A DNA stretch of 64,000 bases from Neobacillus sp. PS3-40 (GTDB taxonomy: Bacteria > Bacillota > Bacilli > Bacillales > Cytobacillaceae), in NCBI RefSeq assembly GCF_030915485.1, contig NZ_CP133266.1, forward strand, positions 310,001 through 374,000. The letters are read 5' to 3'. Below the pieces are notes generated by a model. The model had not been told where the DNA came from, searched no databases, and was given only the letters and a program-made list of their open reading frames with translations. The first letter of the stretch is position 1, and every line of letters starts with the position of its first letter. Made by a program: the position numbers and the translations under genes. Below, one piece after another: positions 34,863 to 44,610 of this stretch.

Positions 34863-35927
34863 CTATTTTCGAAACCAATCCGCGTGTTCGTCCATATGCA
34901 CAAATGGTATATCTGTATCTATTTCTCCAATTATCCGGTCTATCTCAAAATCTTGTCCAGCCAGCCATTTGGCGAAGTCAAATTGAATGGGTTGTCTGTC
35001 ACCACCTAAGGCAATCCACGCTTTCATTTCCCTTGGAAAATAGGCTGTTGTATGAATGGTCCCTGCCCAACTACTGTATAAATCCGAAAATAACCCTTTA
35101 TCGGTATCATTTAGCAACCGAAATGCTTGGTTAGCATCTATGATATTCCCTTGATGTTCTTTTATAATATCCAATCGTCGAATAGAATCCACAAGATGGT
35201 TCCGATTTTCATGCTTCATTAGTTCAAAATGATTGGTGCAGGCTGTAGATTGACGCACCTCAATACCACGCGGAGATGTTTCGACAACATAGGTCTCACC
35301 ACTTCGATCATAGACAATATAACTAAACGAATGGCGGTGAGGGATCTCTTTTAACATCGAGACGGCCTCCAAAACACTTCCACAAGATTCTAAAATAAGT
35401 CTTCCAATCATGCAACAAATGAATCCAATTCCAGGATCTTTTCGGTGCATAAAGTTATAACCAAGCGCAAGCCCTTTTTCGTTCATTCCGTCCATTCGTC
35501 CTGTTACGCGTTGACTTGGACCAATAATTGCGTACCCTTTATCTGTTGGTTGAAAAATGGTGTATCGACCTTCATATGTCTTTGGATGGTAATCATAATT
35601 GCGCATCAAATAATGATCACCTGTCAAAATGGAGCAACCTGAACGAACATAATCCAAGCGATAACCCCCAAACTCCATCAATACACGTTCAATTGGCCAT
35701 TTTAACCCATCTTGCAATCCAAGTAATTCATCCCAAACGCCCGGCGCAAATTTCGTTATTGCCAATCTTGCCTCTTCAACATTAACGGTAAACCTCGGCT
35801 TCCTGACCTTCCACTGAATTTCCCGATTTTTAACTGTAAGAGAATCGATTAATTTTTCACCTTCCATAAATCCAAAATCATAATGTGTGCCCCGAAATTG
35901 AATTACTTCACTATATATTTCTTTCAT
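34863..35927 (-). CDS. C45-family autoproteolytic acyltransferase/hydrolase
   Basis: About 354 residues; the ATG after AAAGGGGGAT gives MKEIYSEVIQFRG. This is the acyl-CoA:6-aminopenicillanic acid acyltransferase-like Ntn family. The precursor cleaves itself before Cys98 (RSGCSILTGDHYLMRNYDY), which becomes the N-terminal nucleophile. Further family marks are GRMDGMNEKGLALGYNF and ETSPRGIEVR...TNHF. In bacteria these enzymes hydrolyse or transfer amide-linked acyl groups; the substrate is unknown. No secretion signal. Confidence 0.8.
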   Translation of the reverse strand: MKEIYSEVIQFRGTHYDFGFMEGEKLIDSLTVKNREIQWKVRKPRFTVNVEEARLAITKFAPGVWDELLGLQDGLKWPIERVLMEFGGYRLDYVRSGCSILTGDHYLMRNYDYHPKTYEGRYTIFQPTDKGYAIIGPSQRVTGRMDGMNEKGLALGYNFMHRKDPGIGFICCMIGRLILESCGSVLEAVSMLKEIPHRHSFSYIVYDRSGETYVVETSPRGIEVRQSTACTNHFELMKHENRNHLVDSIRRLDIIKEHQGNIIDANQAFRLLNDTDKGLFSDLYSSWAGTIHTTAYFPREMKAWIALGGDRQPIQFDFAKWLAGQDFEIDRIIGEIDTDIPFVHMDEHADWFRK

Positions 35928-36027
35928 CAATTATCCCCCTTTGTTTCACTGACATTTTTATACTTCCTTATTTTTATTTAAAAAAATTCCCTACATTTCG
36001 GGATAATCAAGCCCTTGTTATGACGCT

Positions 36028-39000
36028 CTAGATCATCAATATCTCCCGAATATCCTCTTCGGTTAGTGTTGATGTGGCTTTCTGCTTAGGATCGATTATT
36101 TCTTCAATTAGATGTTTCTTTTTTTCTTGTAGTTCATTTATTTTTTCTTCGATTGTTCCACGGGCAACAAGTTTGATCACCTGGACGACATTTGTCTGAC
36201 CAATCCGGTGTGCACGATCAGCTGCTTGCTCCTCGACTGCAGGGTTCCACCACGAATCGTAGAGGATAACGGTATCGGCACCTGTCAGATTAAGCCCTGT
36301 TCCGCCTGCTTTCAAGGAAATGAGGAATATATCTCGTTCACCCGTATTAAATCGATTGCATATTTCCAGACGTTGTTCTGATGGTGTTTGGCCGTCAAGG
36401 TAGAAAAAAGGCTGTCCTTGAAATGCTAAATCTTTACCAATGATTTTAAGCATTTTTGTAAACTGCGAGAAGATCAGTACCCTTCTTCCAGAAAGATTGG
36501 ATTCTTCTAAAATCTGCTTCAGTTGTTCAAATTTAGCAGAGCTTCCTTTATATCCGTCCACAAACAGTGCAGGATGACAACAAATCTGACGTAACCGAGT
36601 CAACCCAGCCAAGATTTTAATACGATTTTTCCGAAGTGTATCTTTATCAAGATGCTTCAACGTGTCATGCCTGAGTTTTGCCAAATATGCAGCATAAAGT
36701 TTCTTCTGCTCAGGAAGCATCTCCGCTGAATCCATCGATTCTATTTTTTCAGGCAGCTCTGAAAGCACATCCTCTTTCAACCTCCGCAGCAAAAATGGAC
36801 GAATCCTTCTGGCAATGGTTTTCCTTGGGAGGTTACTGTATTCCTTTATTCCTTGAAACAGTTCGGGAAAGACAACATGAAAAATAGACCACAATTCTTC
36901 AAGTGAATTCTCTACTGGTGTACCCGTTAGCGCGAAGCGATTATCTGCTTGGATCTTCTTCACTGCTCGTGCTGTTTGTGTCACGGGGTTTTTAAAGAAT
37001 TGAGCTTCATCGAAAAACACTGTATGAAAGTTTTTTTTCTCAAACCACAATATATCTCTTCGCAATAACGGATAGGAGGTAATGATAACATCCGTATCTG
37101 TTGCATCCTTTTGAAGCATAAATCTTTCTGTTTTATTTCCGTCAATAACAACGGCTTGCACATCCGGTGCAAATTTTATAAATTCACTTAGCCAGTTATA
37201 TGTCAAAGATGATGGGCAAACAATCAGAACCGGTAGCTTCTTTTTACGAATGTCAGGCAGAACTGATAAAATAAACGTGATACTTTGCAACGTTTTACCC
37301 AGTCCCATATCATCTGCAAGAATACCCCCGAAACCATAGCTAGCAAGTGCTTTCATCCATTTATAGCCGTGTTTTTGATAGTCTCGCAATATTGGTTCTA
37401 CACTTTTCGGAACTTTAAACTTCAAACTATCTGGATTGCGAATGCCTTCCACAAACTGAAGGAACGATTCCTCTAACGTGAAGGTATTGCTTTCATCAAC
37501 AGTATCAAGAAGCGGTAAGCCTCGAACGATTGGTAGATTCAAACCCTTTTCCAGATCGTCATTTTGAACCGGAAGTGCATTCAAAAAACGATTAATTTCT
37601 TCAAATTCCCTTGTCTCAAGCGACATAAGCGCTCCATTCCGTAGTCGGTAATATTTCCGTTTTTCCTCAAGAGCTTGAAGAATTTCACGTATCTGTTTTT
37701 CAGGAATTCCGTCCATCTCGAATTTAAATTCAAGCCAATTGGTGCGTTCTTTTTTGAACTTTACCCTAATCTGGGGACGGGCATTCCCCCCGAATATTCG
37801 GTTTCTTACCGCCGTTGTTGCATAGATTTGCACAAGCTTCTGAAGCTTAGGAACGATATTGTATAAAAACTCATACTCTAACTCTTCATTATGCAAAAAA
37901 TATCCGCCATCTGTCTTTGCAAACGAACCTTCCTCCATCAGCTTTTGAATTACATTTTCTTTCTCCAGATCCCTAATCAGCATCGAGTTAATTTGAAGTT
38001 CCCGACTTTCTAATGGATTCATTACATTATTTTCATAGTGAAACTCTAGCCCCGCAAGCAGTCGATTTTTCACACGATCCAAGTATAATTTAGCAATTAA
38101 TGGTGTACTCACAAATTTTTTGGCTAGAGCCCCTGATATTTTTACATCGCCAAGTTTTCTTAAACCTGGAACCACTTTTTCGAGGAAAAGGTTCAGCTGT
38201 TCCTCAAAAATAGGAATTCTGTTTATTCCTGATTGTTCTATCATCTGCTTTAGGTCTAAAAGCCGTTTACAGTCTTCACTTTTCAGCTTTATTAGTTTTC
38301 CTTTAAATAGGACAGATTGATATGGATATAATACAATCATCTGGTTTAGCCCGTTGATCCTTAGTTGATAGCCACTTCCCTCAGTTTCTTCAAAGTCAAT
38401 TTGTAAAGGCAGAGGTTCCTTGGATAAGCGAATACCGTCAAATGAATTCCCGTCATACTCAAGCTTCACGAATGGTGCACTTTCTAATAGAGGAAAAAGT
38501 CTATTCCATGAGGATGTTGGAATCAGTAATACGTGACTATCACCTACATATTCTTGTTTGTCTAACAACTCATCAATGTACACCTTTTCATCTACAATTA
38601 CTTGAATAAGTTGATGAATGACATCATCCGTTTCTTTTTGAAAGCAATAATGGATTGGGTCATACGTAAATGAAAGGGAGAGCAAGCAGGAATTGCCTTC
38701 CTTTATTTGTTCTAAAAACTCTCGGATATTTTGCACATTTATTGGACCAACCTTAGCTGATATTCCGAACAGGACTTGTCCCTTTCCAATGTTGACAGGC
38801 TTACATGTAAATTCCACATCAAGCACTTTTCTTTTTTCAAAATGGAGCTGATGCATGCTTGAACGAATAGGCTTTTCATTAAAAATAGTCAACAAACCTT
38901 CAGAAAGTTTCGTATTTGTTAAAGTGTCAGGCTGTCGTTTGCTTTGGTCCAAAGGGATGGTTCCGCGACGCTGATGTTCGTAAACTGAAAGTAGGACAGC

Positions 39001-39252
39001 TGCAATATGCTGACAATCCTTTGCAAAGGAAGCAAGCGTTGGACAGCTGCATTTCGTGTGAAATCCACCATTCTCAACCTGTTCAATGGTGACATGAAAA
39101 TCTTCCATCCCCCCCGTTACAGTTGCCTCACACCCACCAGGACCGTACGTTTCAAATATTACTTTATTAGCTCGATAAAAAGCGTCCCCTCTTTTGAAGG
39201 AGACCAACCCGCACATTTCTTGAATGATTTTTTGGTTTACTTTTATATTCAA
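36028..39252 (-). CDS. SNF2-family helicase with N-terminal SWIM zinc finger
   Basis: About 1074 residues; start chosen at the TTG (MNIKVNQKIIQ) because GGAAGGAGC sits just upstream. Residues about 40-100 hold a SWIM-type finger (CSCPTLASFAKDCQHIAAVL). The middle is beta-rich. The C-terminal half has the helicase motifs: LADDMGLGKTLQSI (Walker A), FFDEAQFFKN (DEAQ box), LTGTPVENSLEELWS, and SLKAGGTGLNLTGAD with DRAHRIGQTN. It resembles B. subtilis YwqA and RapA-like ATPases that translocate on duplex DNA and remodel bound proteins. Monocistronic. Confidence 0.88.
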   Translation of the reverse strand: MNIKVNQKIIQEMCGLVSFKRGDAFYRANKVIFETYGPGGCEATVTGGMEDFHVTIEQVENGGFHTKCSCPTLASFAKDCQHIAAVLLSVYEHQRRGTIPLDQSKRQPDTLTNTKLSEGLLTIFNEKPIRSSMHQLHFEKRKVLDVEFTCKPVNIGKGQVLFGISAKVGPINVQNIREFLEQIKEGNSCLLSLSFTYDPIHYCFQKETDDVIHQLIQVIVDEKVYIDELLDKQEYVGDSHVLLIPTSSWNRLFPLLESAPFVKLEYDGNSFDGIRLSKEPLPLQIDFEETEGSGYQLRINGLNQMIVLYPYQSVLFKGKLIKLKSEDCKRLLDLKQMIEQSGINRIPIFEEQLNLFLEKVVPGLRKLGDVKISGALAKKFVSTPLIAKLYLDRVKNRLLAGLEFHYENNVMNPLESRELQINSMLIRDLEKENVIQKLMEEGSFAKTDGGYFLHNEELEYEFLYNIVPKLQKLVQIYATTAVRNRIFGGNARPQIRVKFKKERTNWLEFKFEMDGIPEKQIREILQALEEKRKYYRLRNGALMSLETREFEEINRFLNALPVQNDDLEKGLNLPIVRGLPLLDTVDESNTFTLEESFLQFVEGIRNPDSLKFKVPKSVEPILRDYQKHGYKWMKALASYGFGGILADDMGLGKTLQSITFILSVLPDIRKKKLPVLIVCPSSLTYNWLSEFIKFAPDVQAVVIDGNKTERFMLQKDATDTDVIITSYPLLRRDILWFEKKNFHTVFFDEAQFFKNPVTQTARAVKKIQADNRFALTGTPVENSLEELWSIFHVVFPELFQGIKEYSNLPRKTIARRIRPFLLRRLKEDVLSELPEKIESMDSAEMLPEQKKLYAAYLAKLRHDTLKHLDKDTLRKNRIKILAGLTRLRQICCHPALFVDGYKGSSAKFEQLKQILEESNLSGRRVLIFSQFTKMLKIIGKDLAFQGQPFFYLDGQTPSEQRLEICNRFNTGERDIFLISLKAGGTGLNLTGADTVILYDSWWNPAVEEQAADRAHRIGQTNVVQVIKLVARGTIEEKINELQEKKKHLIEEIIDPKQKATSTLTEEDIREILMI

Positions 39253-39439
39253 ATGCCTTGCTCCTTCCTGAGGATGTTTCACTTTTTGTATCAAGGCTTT
39301 TATTGGTTTTTCAAATAAATTGATGTTTGTTTTACAATTTCACTTACAGCTACCAACCCTAAATAATATGAATCAATTATCACGATTGTATCATAAGAAT
39401 AGACCATTTTTATTTTGGTAATTTGGATTGTACGTAAGT

Positions 39440-39485
39440 AAAAGGGATAAACTCCACGTGGAATACGTTAAAGTCTATCCCTTTT
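39440..39485. terminator. Symmetric hairpin without an adjacent gene
   Basis: AAAAGGGATA / TATCCCTTTT enclose a further CCACGTGG palindrome. It has terminator character on both strands but lies upstream of both flanking, divergent genes, so it may end an unseen small RNA. Confidence 0.45.
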
Positions 39486-39769
39486 ATAGTAGCAATTAAG
39501 TTAACACACTTTAAGCTTGCTTTTTATACATATTTTTTCAATTCTAACCTACTTATTATATCAAACATTTGGGTAAACTTTTTCAAAAATGAATTTGCCA
39601 ATACATATAGATACAGGCGGATTTTACCAAATAATTCAAAATCAGTTTTTAGAAAAAGTTGCTCACAGGCTTTGTGTTTTATTTACCTGTCTATCAAATT
39701 GGAAATTTCAACTATTCCATCAAGCTCTAATCTGTGTTAAAATTTAGTTTTGGTGCTATCCATTCAGAT

Positions 39770-39873
39770 AAAGAAAACTCGTTGATTTCGAGCCCCTAAG
39801 GGCGATAATTAGGCGTAGTTACACTTAATGGCTAGCAGAATTTATGGATATAAATTCTGATTAGCTAAAAAGT
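39770..39873. repeat. Dispersed repeat C, copy 2
   Basis: Shares AAAGAAAACTCG, GAGCCCCTAAGGGCGATAAT and the palindrome AGAATTTAT-GGAT-ATAAATTCT with the copy at 8,845-8,950. It ends 51 bases before the ABC-F start codon, so it lies in that gene's leader or promoter. Confidence 0.65.
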
Positions 39874-39924
39874 ATAAATGATTTTAATAAAAAAATAACA
39901 TGAAATTTAAATGAGGTCGAATAT

Positions 39925-41481
39925 ATGAGTATATTAACGGTTAAAGACCTAAGCCACGGCTTTGGCGATCGTGCCATCTTTGATAATGTATCCTTTCGCT
40001 TGTTAAAAGGAGAACATATAGCTTTAGTCGGTGCAAACGGTGAAGGGAAATCAACATTTATGAATATCATCACAGGGCAACTTCAGCCTGATGATGGAAA
40101 AGTTGAGTGGTCTAAGAATCAACGAGTCGGTTATCTCGATCAACATGCTGTTTTACAAAAGGGAATGACTATCCGTGATGTCTTAAAAACGGCTTTTCAA
40201 TATCTCTTTGATGTCGAGGCGAATATTAACACTATTTATGGAAAAATGGCTGACATTTCACCAGAAGAAATGGAAAAACTATTGGATGAAGTTGGCACGC
40301 TCCAAGATATTTTAACGAATAATGACTTTTACATTATTGATGCAAAAGTCGAAGAAGTTGCGCGTGGACTAGGCCTTGATGATGTAGGTTTAGAAAAAGA
40401 CGTTCATGATTTAAGTGGTGGGCAAAGAACAAAGGTTTTATTGGCAAAGCTTTTACTTGAGAAACCTGATATTCTCCTTTTAGATGAGCCTACTAACTAT
40501 TTAGATGAACAACATATTGAATGGTTAAGACGTTATCTGCAAGAATATGAAAATGCATTTTTATTAATTTCTCATGATATTCCATTTCTTAATAGCGTTG
40601 TAAATGTGATCTACCACTTAGAAAATCAAGAATTAAATCGCTATGTAGGAGATTACAATAGTTTTCTTGTAACATACGAAGCAAAAAAATTACAAGTTGA
40701 AGCAGCTTTTAAGAGACAGCAAGCAGAGATTTCCAATCTAAAGGATTTTGTTGCCCGTAATAAAGCAAGAGCATCCACTAGTAATCTTGCTATGTCAAGA
40801 CAAAAAAAGCTTGATAAAATGGACGTGATTGAGTTAGCACAGGAAAGACCAAAACCTGATTTCAGATTTAAAGAAGCAAGAACCTCAGGTAAATTAATTT
40901 TTGAAACAAAAGAATTAATCATTGGGTACGATGAGCCGCTCTCTAAACCATTAAACCTTCATATCGAGCGGGGCCAGAAAATTGCGTTAGTAGGAGCTAA
41001 CGGGATCGGTAAGACTACACTCCTTCGTAGTATTCTTGGAGAAATAGATGCCCTTTCTGGGACACTTGAGCGCGGTGAACACCAGTATATTGGTTATTTT
41101 GAACAAGAAGTAAAAACAGCAAATCAAAACACGTGTATCGAGGAAGTATGGAATGAATTCCCTCATTTAAGCCAAGGCGAAGTACGTGCTGCGCTTGCAA
41201 GATGTGGTCTAACAAGAAAACATATTGAAAGCAAGATCTCCGTATTAAGCGGGGGCGAAAAATCGAAGGTTAGGTTATGTAAGCTCCTCAACAGGGAAAG
41301 CAATATTCTTGTTTTCGATGAGCCCACAAACCATTTGGATGTAGATGCAAAAGCCGAACTTAAACGGGCGTTGAAATCGTATAAGGGAAGTATTCTCCTT
41401 ATCTCACATGAACCTGAATTCTATCAAGACGTGGTAACAGATATTTGGGACGTAGAAACTTGGACAACTAAAGCAATCTAA
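39925..41481 (+). CDS. ABC-F family ATPase
   Basis: 518 residues with two ABC domains and no membrane segments. First: Walker A GANGEGKST, signature LSGGQRTK, Walker B ILLLDEPTNYLD. Second: GANGIGKTT, LSGGEKSK, ILVFDEPTNHLD. The linker between them (VEAAFKRQQAEISNLKDFVA, ARASTSNLAMSRQKKLDKMD) is the P-site tRNA interaction motif region. ABC-F proteins act on the ribosome; this one resembles the housekeeping YkpA/YbiT type in sequence feel, with antibiotic protection as an alternative role. Followed by a strong terminator. Confidence 0.88.
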   Translation: MSILTVKDLSHGFGDRAIFDNVSFRLLKGEHIALVGANGEGKSTFMNIITGQLQPDDGKVEWSKNQRVGYLDQHAVLQKGMTIRDVLKTAFQYLFDVEANINTIYGKMADISPEEMEKLLDEVGTLQDILTNNDFYIIDAKVEEVARGLGLDDVGLEKDVHDLSGGQRTKVLLAKLLLEKPDILLLDEPTNYLDEQHIEWLRRYLQEYENAFLLISHDIPFLNSVVNVIYHLENQELNRYVGDYNSFLVTYEAKKLQVEAAFKRQQAEISNLKDFVARNKARASTSNLAMSRQKKLDKMDVIELAQERPKPDFRFKEARTSGKLIFETKELIIGYDEPLSKPLNLHIERGQKIALVGANGIGKTTLLRSILGEIDALSGTLERGEHQYIGYFEQEVKTANQNTCIEEVWNEFPHLSQGEVRAALARCGLTRKHIESKISVLSGGEKSKVRLCKLLNRESNILVFDEPTNHLDVDAKAELKRALKSYKGSILLISHEPEFYQDVVTDIWDVETWTTKAI

Positions 41482-41596
41482 ATTTGGATGACAAAAAAAG
41501 CCTGCCTTTTGATAACGGGTTCTGTTTCCTATCGCAAAAACCGAAAATGCAATCGAAACTGCAACCAAATTTGCTATATGGATTCGTAATTAAAAA

Positions 41597-41632
41597 TAAA
41601 ATGGCTCAGTTCTATGAACTGAGCCATTTTTA
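41597..41632 (+). terminator. Terminator of the ABC-F gene
   Basis: Perfect 14-base arms AAAATGGCTCAGTT / AACTGAGCCATTTT with loop CTATG, followed by T residues. Confidence 0.8.
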
Positions 41633-41703
41633 ATATCAATTTTTTCGATACCTTGTTGAACTAACGCACCCCGTTACTTCAATAGAGACTACTTTTCCTT
41701 TAC

Positions 41704-42132
41704 TTATACTAATCCAAAAAAATCAGTCTTGAATAATGTAAAGAACAATATAAGAACAAATATTATTTGACTAATTGTTAATTTATAGGCATTAGGATTT
41801 TCTGCATACTTTCGTTCCATAACTGCTCTAACCGTTTCAGAAACAACAATAAAAATAAATATTATAAACCACGGTTGTAAAAACCAAAGCCAATTTATAG
41901 GGTCTCTCATAATGTTTATAACATATCCTGACAAGATACTTACTATTGTTGTAATTCTAATTGTCCAATCAATTTTTTTATGTTTCTCATTAACATGGTT
42001 ATATGAAAAGAATTTCTTTCTCTCAATTTTTAGCCATTTTCTCATTATTGTATTAAACGAAACCAACAATAATAAAACAAAAGCTAACAACGATATTAAT
42101 CTTAGCCAAAAAGTAGGCTCTACCCCGTACAT
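41704..42132 (-). CDS. DUF4181 membrane protein
   Basis: 142 residues, four hydrophobic helices. The segment RKFFSYNHVNEKHKKIDWTI between helices 1 and 2 (here KKFFSYNHVNEKHKKIDW) and a final helix pair correspond to the DUF4181 family as I remember it in Bacillus. Function unknown. GGGAGGG site. The gene ends just before a dispersed repeat copy at 41,640-41,690. Confidence 0.7.
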   Translation of the reverse strand: MYGVEPTFWLRLISLLAFVLLLLVSFNTIMRKWLKIERKKFFSYNHVNEKHKKIDWTIRITTIVSILSGYVINIMRDPINWLWFLQPWFIIFIFIVVSETVRAVMERKYAENPNAYKLTISQIIFVLILFFTLFKTDFFGLV

Positions 42133-42181
42133 AAATTTACCCTCCCGTACTTTTATTTTTCTATATAATTCTATGTTCTTA

Positions 42182-42208
42182 TTGAACTATCCTGTCCCTT
42201 TAGTTCAA
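42182..42208. repeat. Dispersed repeat A, symmetric copy
   Basis: TTGAACTA and TAGTTCAA are perfect inverted arms around TCCTGTCCCTT. This is the core of the family found at many gene boundaries in the window (consensus near TTGAACTAA..TGCCCGTTAGTTGAACAAG). Confidence 0.6.
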
Positions 42209-42382
42209 GAAGGAAAAAAGCCACCAAAATGGCAGCTGAATCTTCAACTAAACCAGCTAATAGGATGTCAATATCTTTCTCTAAAAATTACATTTCCCTT
42301 ATGTTATACTATTTTTGGCCATGCCAAATAACCCTCCAAAACCCCTTTGGAAGGATTTTTCTCTGTTTCACAAAACCGGTAA

Positions 42383-43585
42383 TTAACCTAAATCAAGGAA
42401 CTCTTCTTTTCTCTTCAATAAAGCGTAAATCCAATGAAGAAGTTTATTAATGCAGGCAACGATTGCCACTTTAGCAGGCTTTCCTTCTGATTTTTTCTTA
42501 TCATAGAATTCTTTAAGCTTTTTGTTTCTTGAACTCCTTATGCCACATAAAACGGCAAGATACAGGGAATGGCGTAGTCTACTTGAACCCCTTTTGGTAA
42601 TTCGATTGATTGTTGCCGTAAACTTGCCCGATGAGTGAACACTTGGATCCACTCCAGCGAAGGCAACGAGTTTTTTAGGATGATTAAACCGATCGATTTC
42701 ACCAATCTCAGAGATAATCGTTGCAGCGATTTTTTCTCCGATTCCCGGAATCGATTGGATGATCTTGTATTCTTCCACTTCATTTGCCAAGGTCACGATA
42801 CGATCTTCCAAATCAGAAAGATGACCTTGGTAATGAAAAAGCAGCTCAACATACATACGCAGATTAATTAAGTGACTTTCATACACGACTTTTTTAAATG
42901 GATTTCGAGATGCGGAGTCCATTATTTTTTTTGCTTTTTCCCTTGCCCATTGCCCAGATCGGCTAGGACAGAACTCCATAACACTCCCTACCAATTTACT
43001 TTCTCCAGCTGTTAATATGGACTCAGAAGTGGGATATTCCTTTAACATCAATAAAGAAACCTTTGAATATAGATCTCCAAAAACTTTCCGGTATTCAGGA
43101 AACACTTGATCTAAAATGGTGTGAAAATGAAGTTTAGCTTCCACGTACATATTTGTTACAATCTCCTGTTGTCTTGACAAATTCCGAAGGTTCAAGAGTT
43201 GAATCCCTCTATTTCTATGAGCTTCAAAATCTTCTTTGTAATAAAGTACACACAACTGATACGCATCGATTGCGTCTGTTTTTACCTTACGTAAACTAGA
43301 CTTTTTTGCCTGATAAGAAATAATAGGATTTAGTAAGATATATAGAATCCCGTGTTCCTCCATGTATTGAACAACAGGCGAATGATAATGCCCCGTAGAT
43401 TCTAATATGACCATAGGCATTTGCCCGGTCACCTCTTCAATCTCTTTTAAAAAGCCTATAAAGTGATCTAAGTCTTCACTTGTATGCCTCATTGAAAAGC
43501 TTTTTCCATACGGTTTTGATTTATCTAAAAACGCCTGAACTTGGCTTTCTCCCTTTGCTACATCCAGACCAACTACTGGATTCAT
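42383..43585 (-). CDS. IS110-family transposase (DEDD recombinase)
   Basis: About 400 residues, start MNPVVGLDVAKG behind AGGAGAGG (a longer frame includes the ribosome site). RuvC-like acidic residues: Asp8 (VGLDVA), Glu62 (VILESTGHYH), Asp104 and Asp107 (VKTDAIDAYQ). The C-terminal transposase_20 domain holds IIQSIPGIGEKIAATIISEI and the catalytic Ser region GVDPSVHSSGK. These enzymes recombine donor and target DNA guided by a bridge RNA from the element's own non-coding end. Apparently intact. Confidence 0.9.
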   Translation of the reverse strand: MNPVVGLDVAKGESQVQAFLDKSKPYGKSFSMRHTSEDLDHFIGFLKEIEEVTGQMPMVILESTGHYHSPVVQYMEEHGILYILLNPIISYQAKKSSLRKVKTDAIDAYQLCVLYYKEDFEAHRNRGIQLLNLRNLSRQQEIVTNMYVEAKLHFHTILDQVFPEYRKVFGDLYSKVSLLMLKEYPTSESILTAGESKLVGSVMEFCPSRSGQWAREKAKKIMDSASRNPFKKVVYESHLINLRMYVELLFHYQGHLSDLEDRIVTLANEVEEYKIIQSIPGIGEKIAATIISEIGEIDRFNHPKKLVAFAGVDPSVHSSGKFTATINRITKRGSSRLRHSLYLAVLCGIRSSRNKKLKEFYDKKKSEGKPAKVAIVACINKLLHWIYALLKRKEEFLDLG

Positions 43586-43589
43586 CGTC

Positions 43590-43770
43590 CTCTCCTCCAC
43601 CAATTACTAACCAGTACCCCTAGACCTCCATGTAGTGTCATAGCTTCGCTTGTTATACGAGATCTACGTCCCAACCAGCCTCAAACATGTTTCTACAAGT
43701 AGGGGGCGGACAGTTTAGTTGACGGGATCAATGCCCCACGCACCCGTACGTCCTACCCTGGCTACTGATA
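43590..43770 (-). ncRNA. Predicted IS110 bridge RNA region
   Basis: The roughly 180 bases upstream of the transposase are non-coding, GC-richer than the flanks and contain stretches able to fold (GGGGCATTGATCCCGTC; CGTAGATCTCGTATAACAAG; TGGAGGTCTAGGGGTACTGG). In the IS110 group the bridge RNA is made from this position at about this size. The assignment is from family knowledge; the internal guide loops were not resolved. Confidence 0.55.
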
Positions 43771-43784
43771 TAATAGATTCTATT

Positions 43785-43817
43785 AAAAAAAGGTCAACCA
43801 GTAAAAACTGGTTAACC
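43785..43817 (-). terminator. Terminator of the SRPBCC gene
   Basis: GGTCAACCAGT / ACTGGTTAACC with an AAAA loop; on the minus strand it is followed by seven T. Confidence 0.7.
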
Positions 43818-43905
43818 TTATAATACGAACGCCCCCGTTAGCTCAATGACCTGTAACGTTCAAAGTGATTAAGGTTTTTTGGCCGATTAAATTTTTTATC
43901 GCATT

Positions 43906-44412
43906 CTAATTCAGGGAGACAAGATAGTCGGCAAGTTTATCGAAAGTACCCTCAAGATCTTGTTGAAGCATTGGAGCCATACCGTTGTAGGATTCTTGTT
44001 CCTCAGCGGAAGCGTTCACAGGGCAACCTTTCAGTTTTAAAACAGTTTTACCTTCGTCATCTTCAAGCTTTATGACATTCATAATTTCAAGAGGCCAGCT
44101 CCCACTAAAAGGCGCTCCGACCGTATTGCCTTGCTCATCGGAAAAGGATTGGATATAAGACACTTTCTCAGGTTCGACGACCTCTTGATATGTAAATTTT
44201 CTCCACATAACTAGATTTCCGTCAGGAGACGTCAGAAAACCTAAAAACCGACCACCTGATCGAGCGTCCATTATAACGACTTCAAGGGTGAATCCCTTTG
44301 GTCCCCACCATTTCGCGAAATGCCCGAGCTCTGTCCATGCTTTAAATACGAGTTCGCGAGGGGCATCGATTACACGCGTAAATTCGAATGATTGATTCAG
44401 ATTGTTAACCAT
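43906..44412 (-). CDS. SRPBCC (AHSA1-like) protein
   Basis: 168 residues of the START/Bet v1-like superfamily: the opening FEFTRVIDAPRELVFKAWTE and HFAKWWGPKGFT, DARSGGRF, and the C-terminal helix MLQQDLEGTFDKLADYL. These bind hydrophobic ligands in a cavity; AHSA1-type members are often paired with ArsR regulators, but none is present here. AGGAGG site; own terminator downstream. Confidence 0.8.
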   Translation of the reverse strand: MVNNLNQSFEFTRVIDAPRELVFKAWTELGHFAKWWGPKGFTLEVVIMDARSGGRFLGFLTSPDGNLVMWRKFTYQEVVEPEKVSYIQSFSDEQGNTVGAPFSGSWPLEIMNVIKLEDDEGKTVLKLKGCPVNASAEEQESYNGMAPMLQQDLEGTFDKLADYLVSLN

Positions 44413-44610
44413 AAAAATCCTCCTTGTTTTTTGAAAGGAACTATTTCTAGTCTACAACTTTATTTTCTCAGTCAAAAACTTTGTTTTTCAGTCTAATACT
44501 TTATCTCACAGAACAATGATACCGTGTATTGGAGTATCCTGCCCATTACTTGAAGAAGACAAATGCTTTGCCTCATTGTTGAGTAAGAGACAGGTTAAAT
44601 AATGTTTTTC

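Larger units (their letters stand above)
39253..39924. other. Intergenic stretch between divergent genes
   Basis: No gene seen. It holds the hairpin at 39,440 and repeat C copy 2, both listed separately. Confidence 0.5.
42330..43784 (-). mobile_element. IS110-family insertion sequence (ends approximate)
   Basis: One transposase gene with a long GC-richer non-coding stretch before it and a short 3' end. IS110 elements have no classic inverted ends, so limits are estimated: the upstream limit is set by the terminator at 43,785 that belongs to the neighbouring gene, and the downstream limit lies near the hairpin CCTCCAAAA/TTTGGAAGG at 42,333. Confidence 0.7.

Noticed and set aside
42229-42450. 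73-codon plus-strand frame at the IS110 3' end
   Set aside because: It crosses the element boundary and is antisense to the transposase end; no ribosome site.
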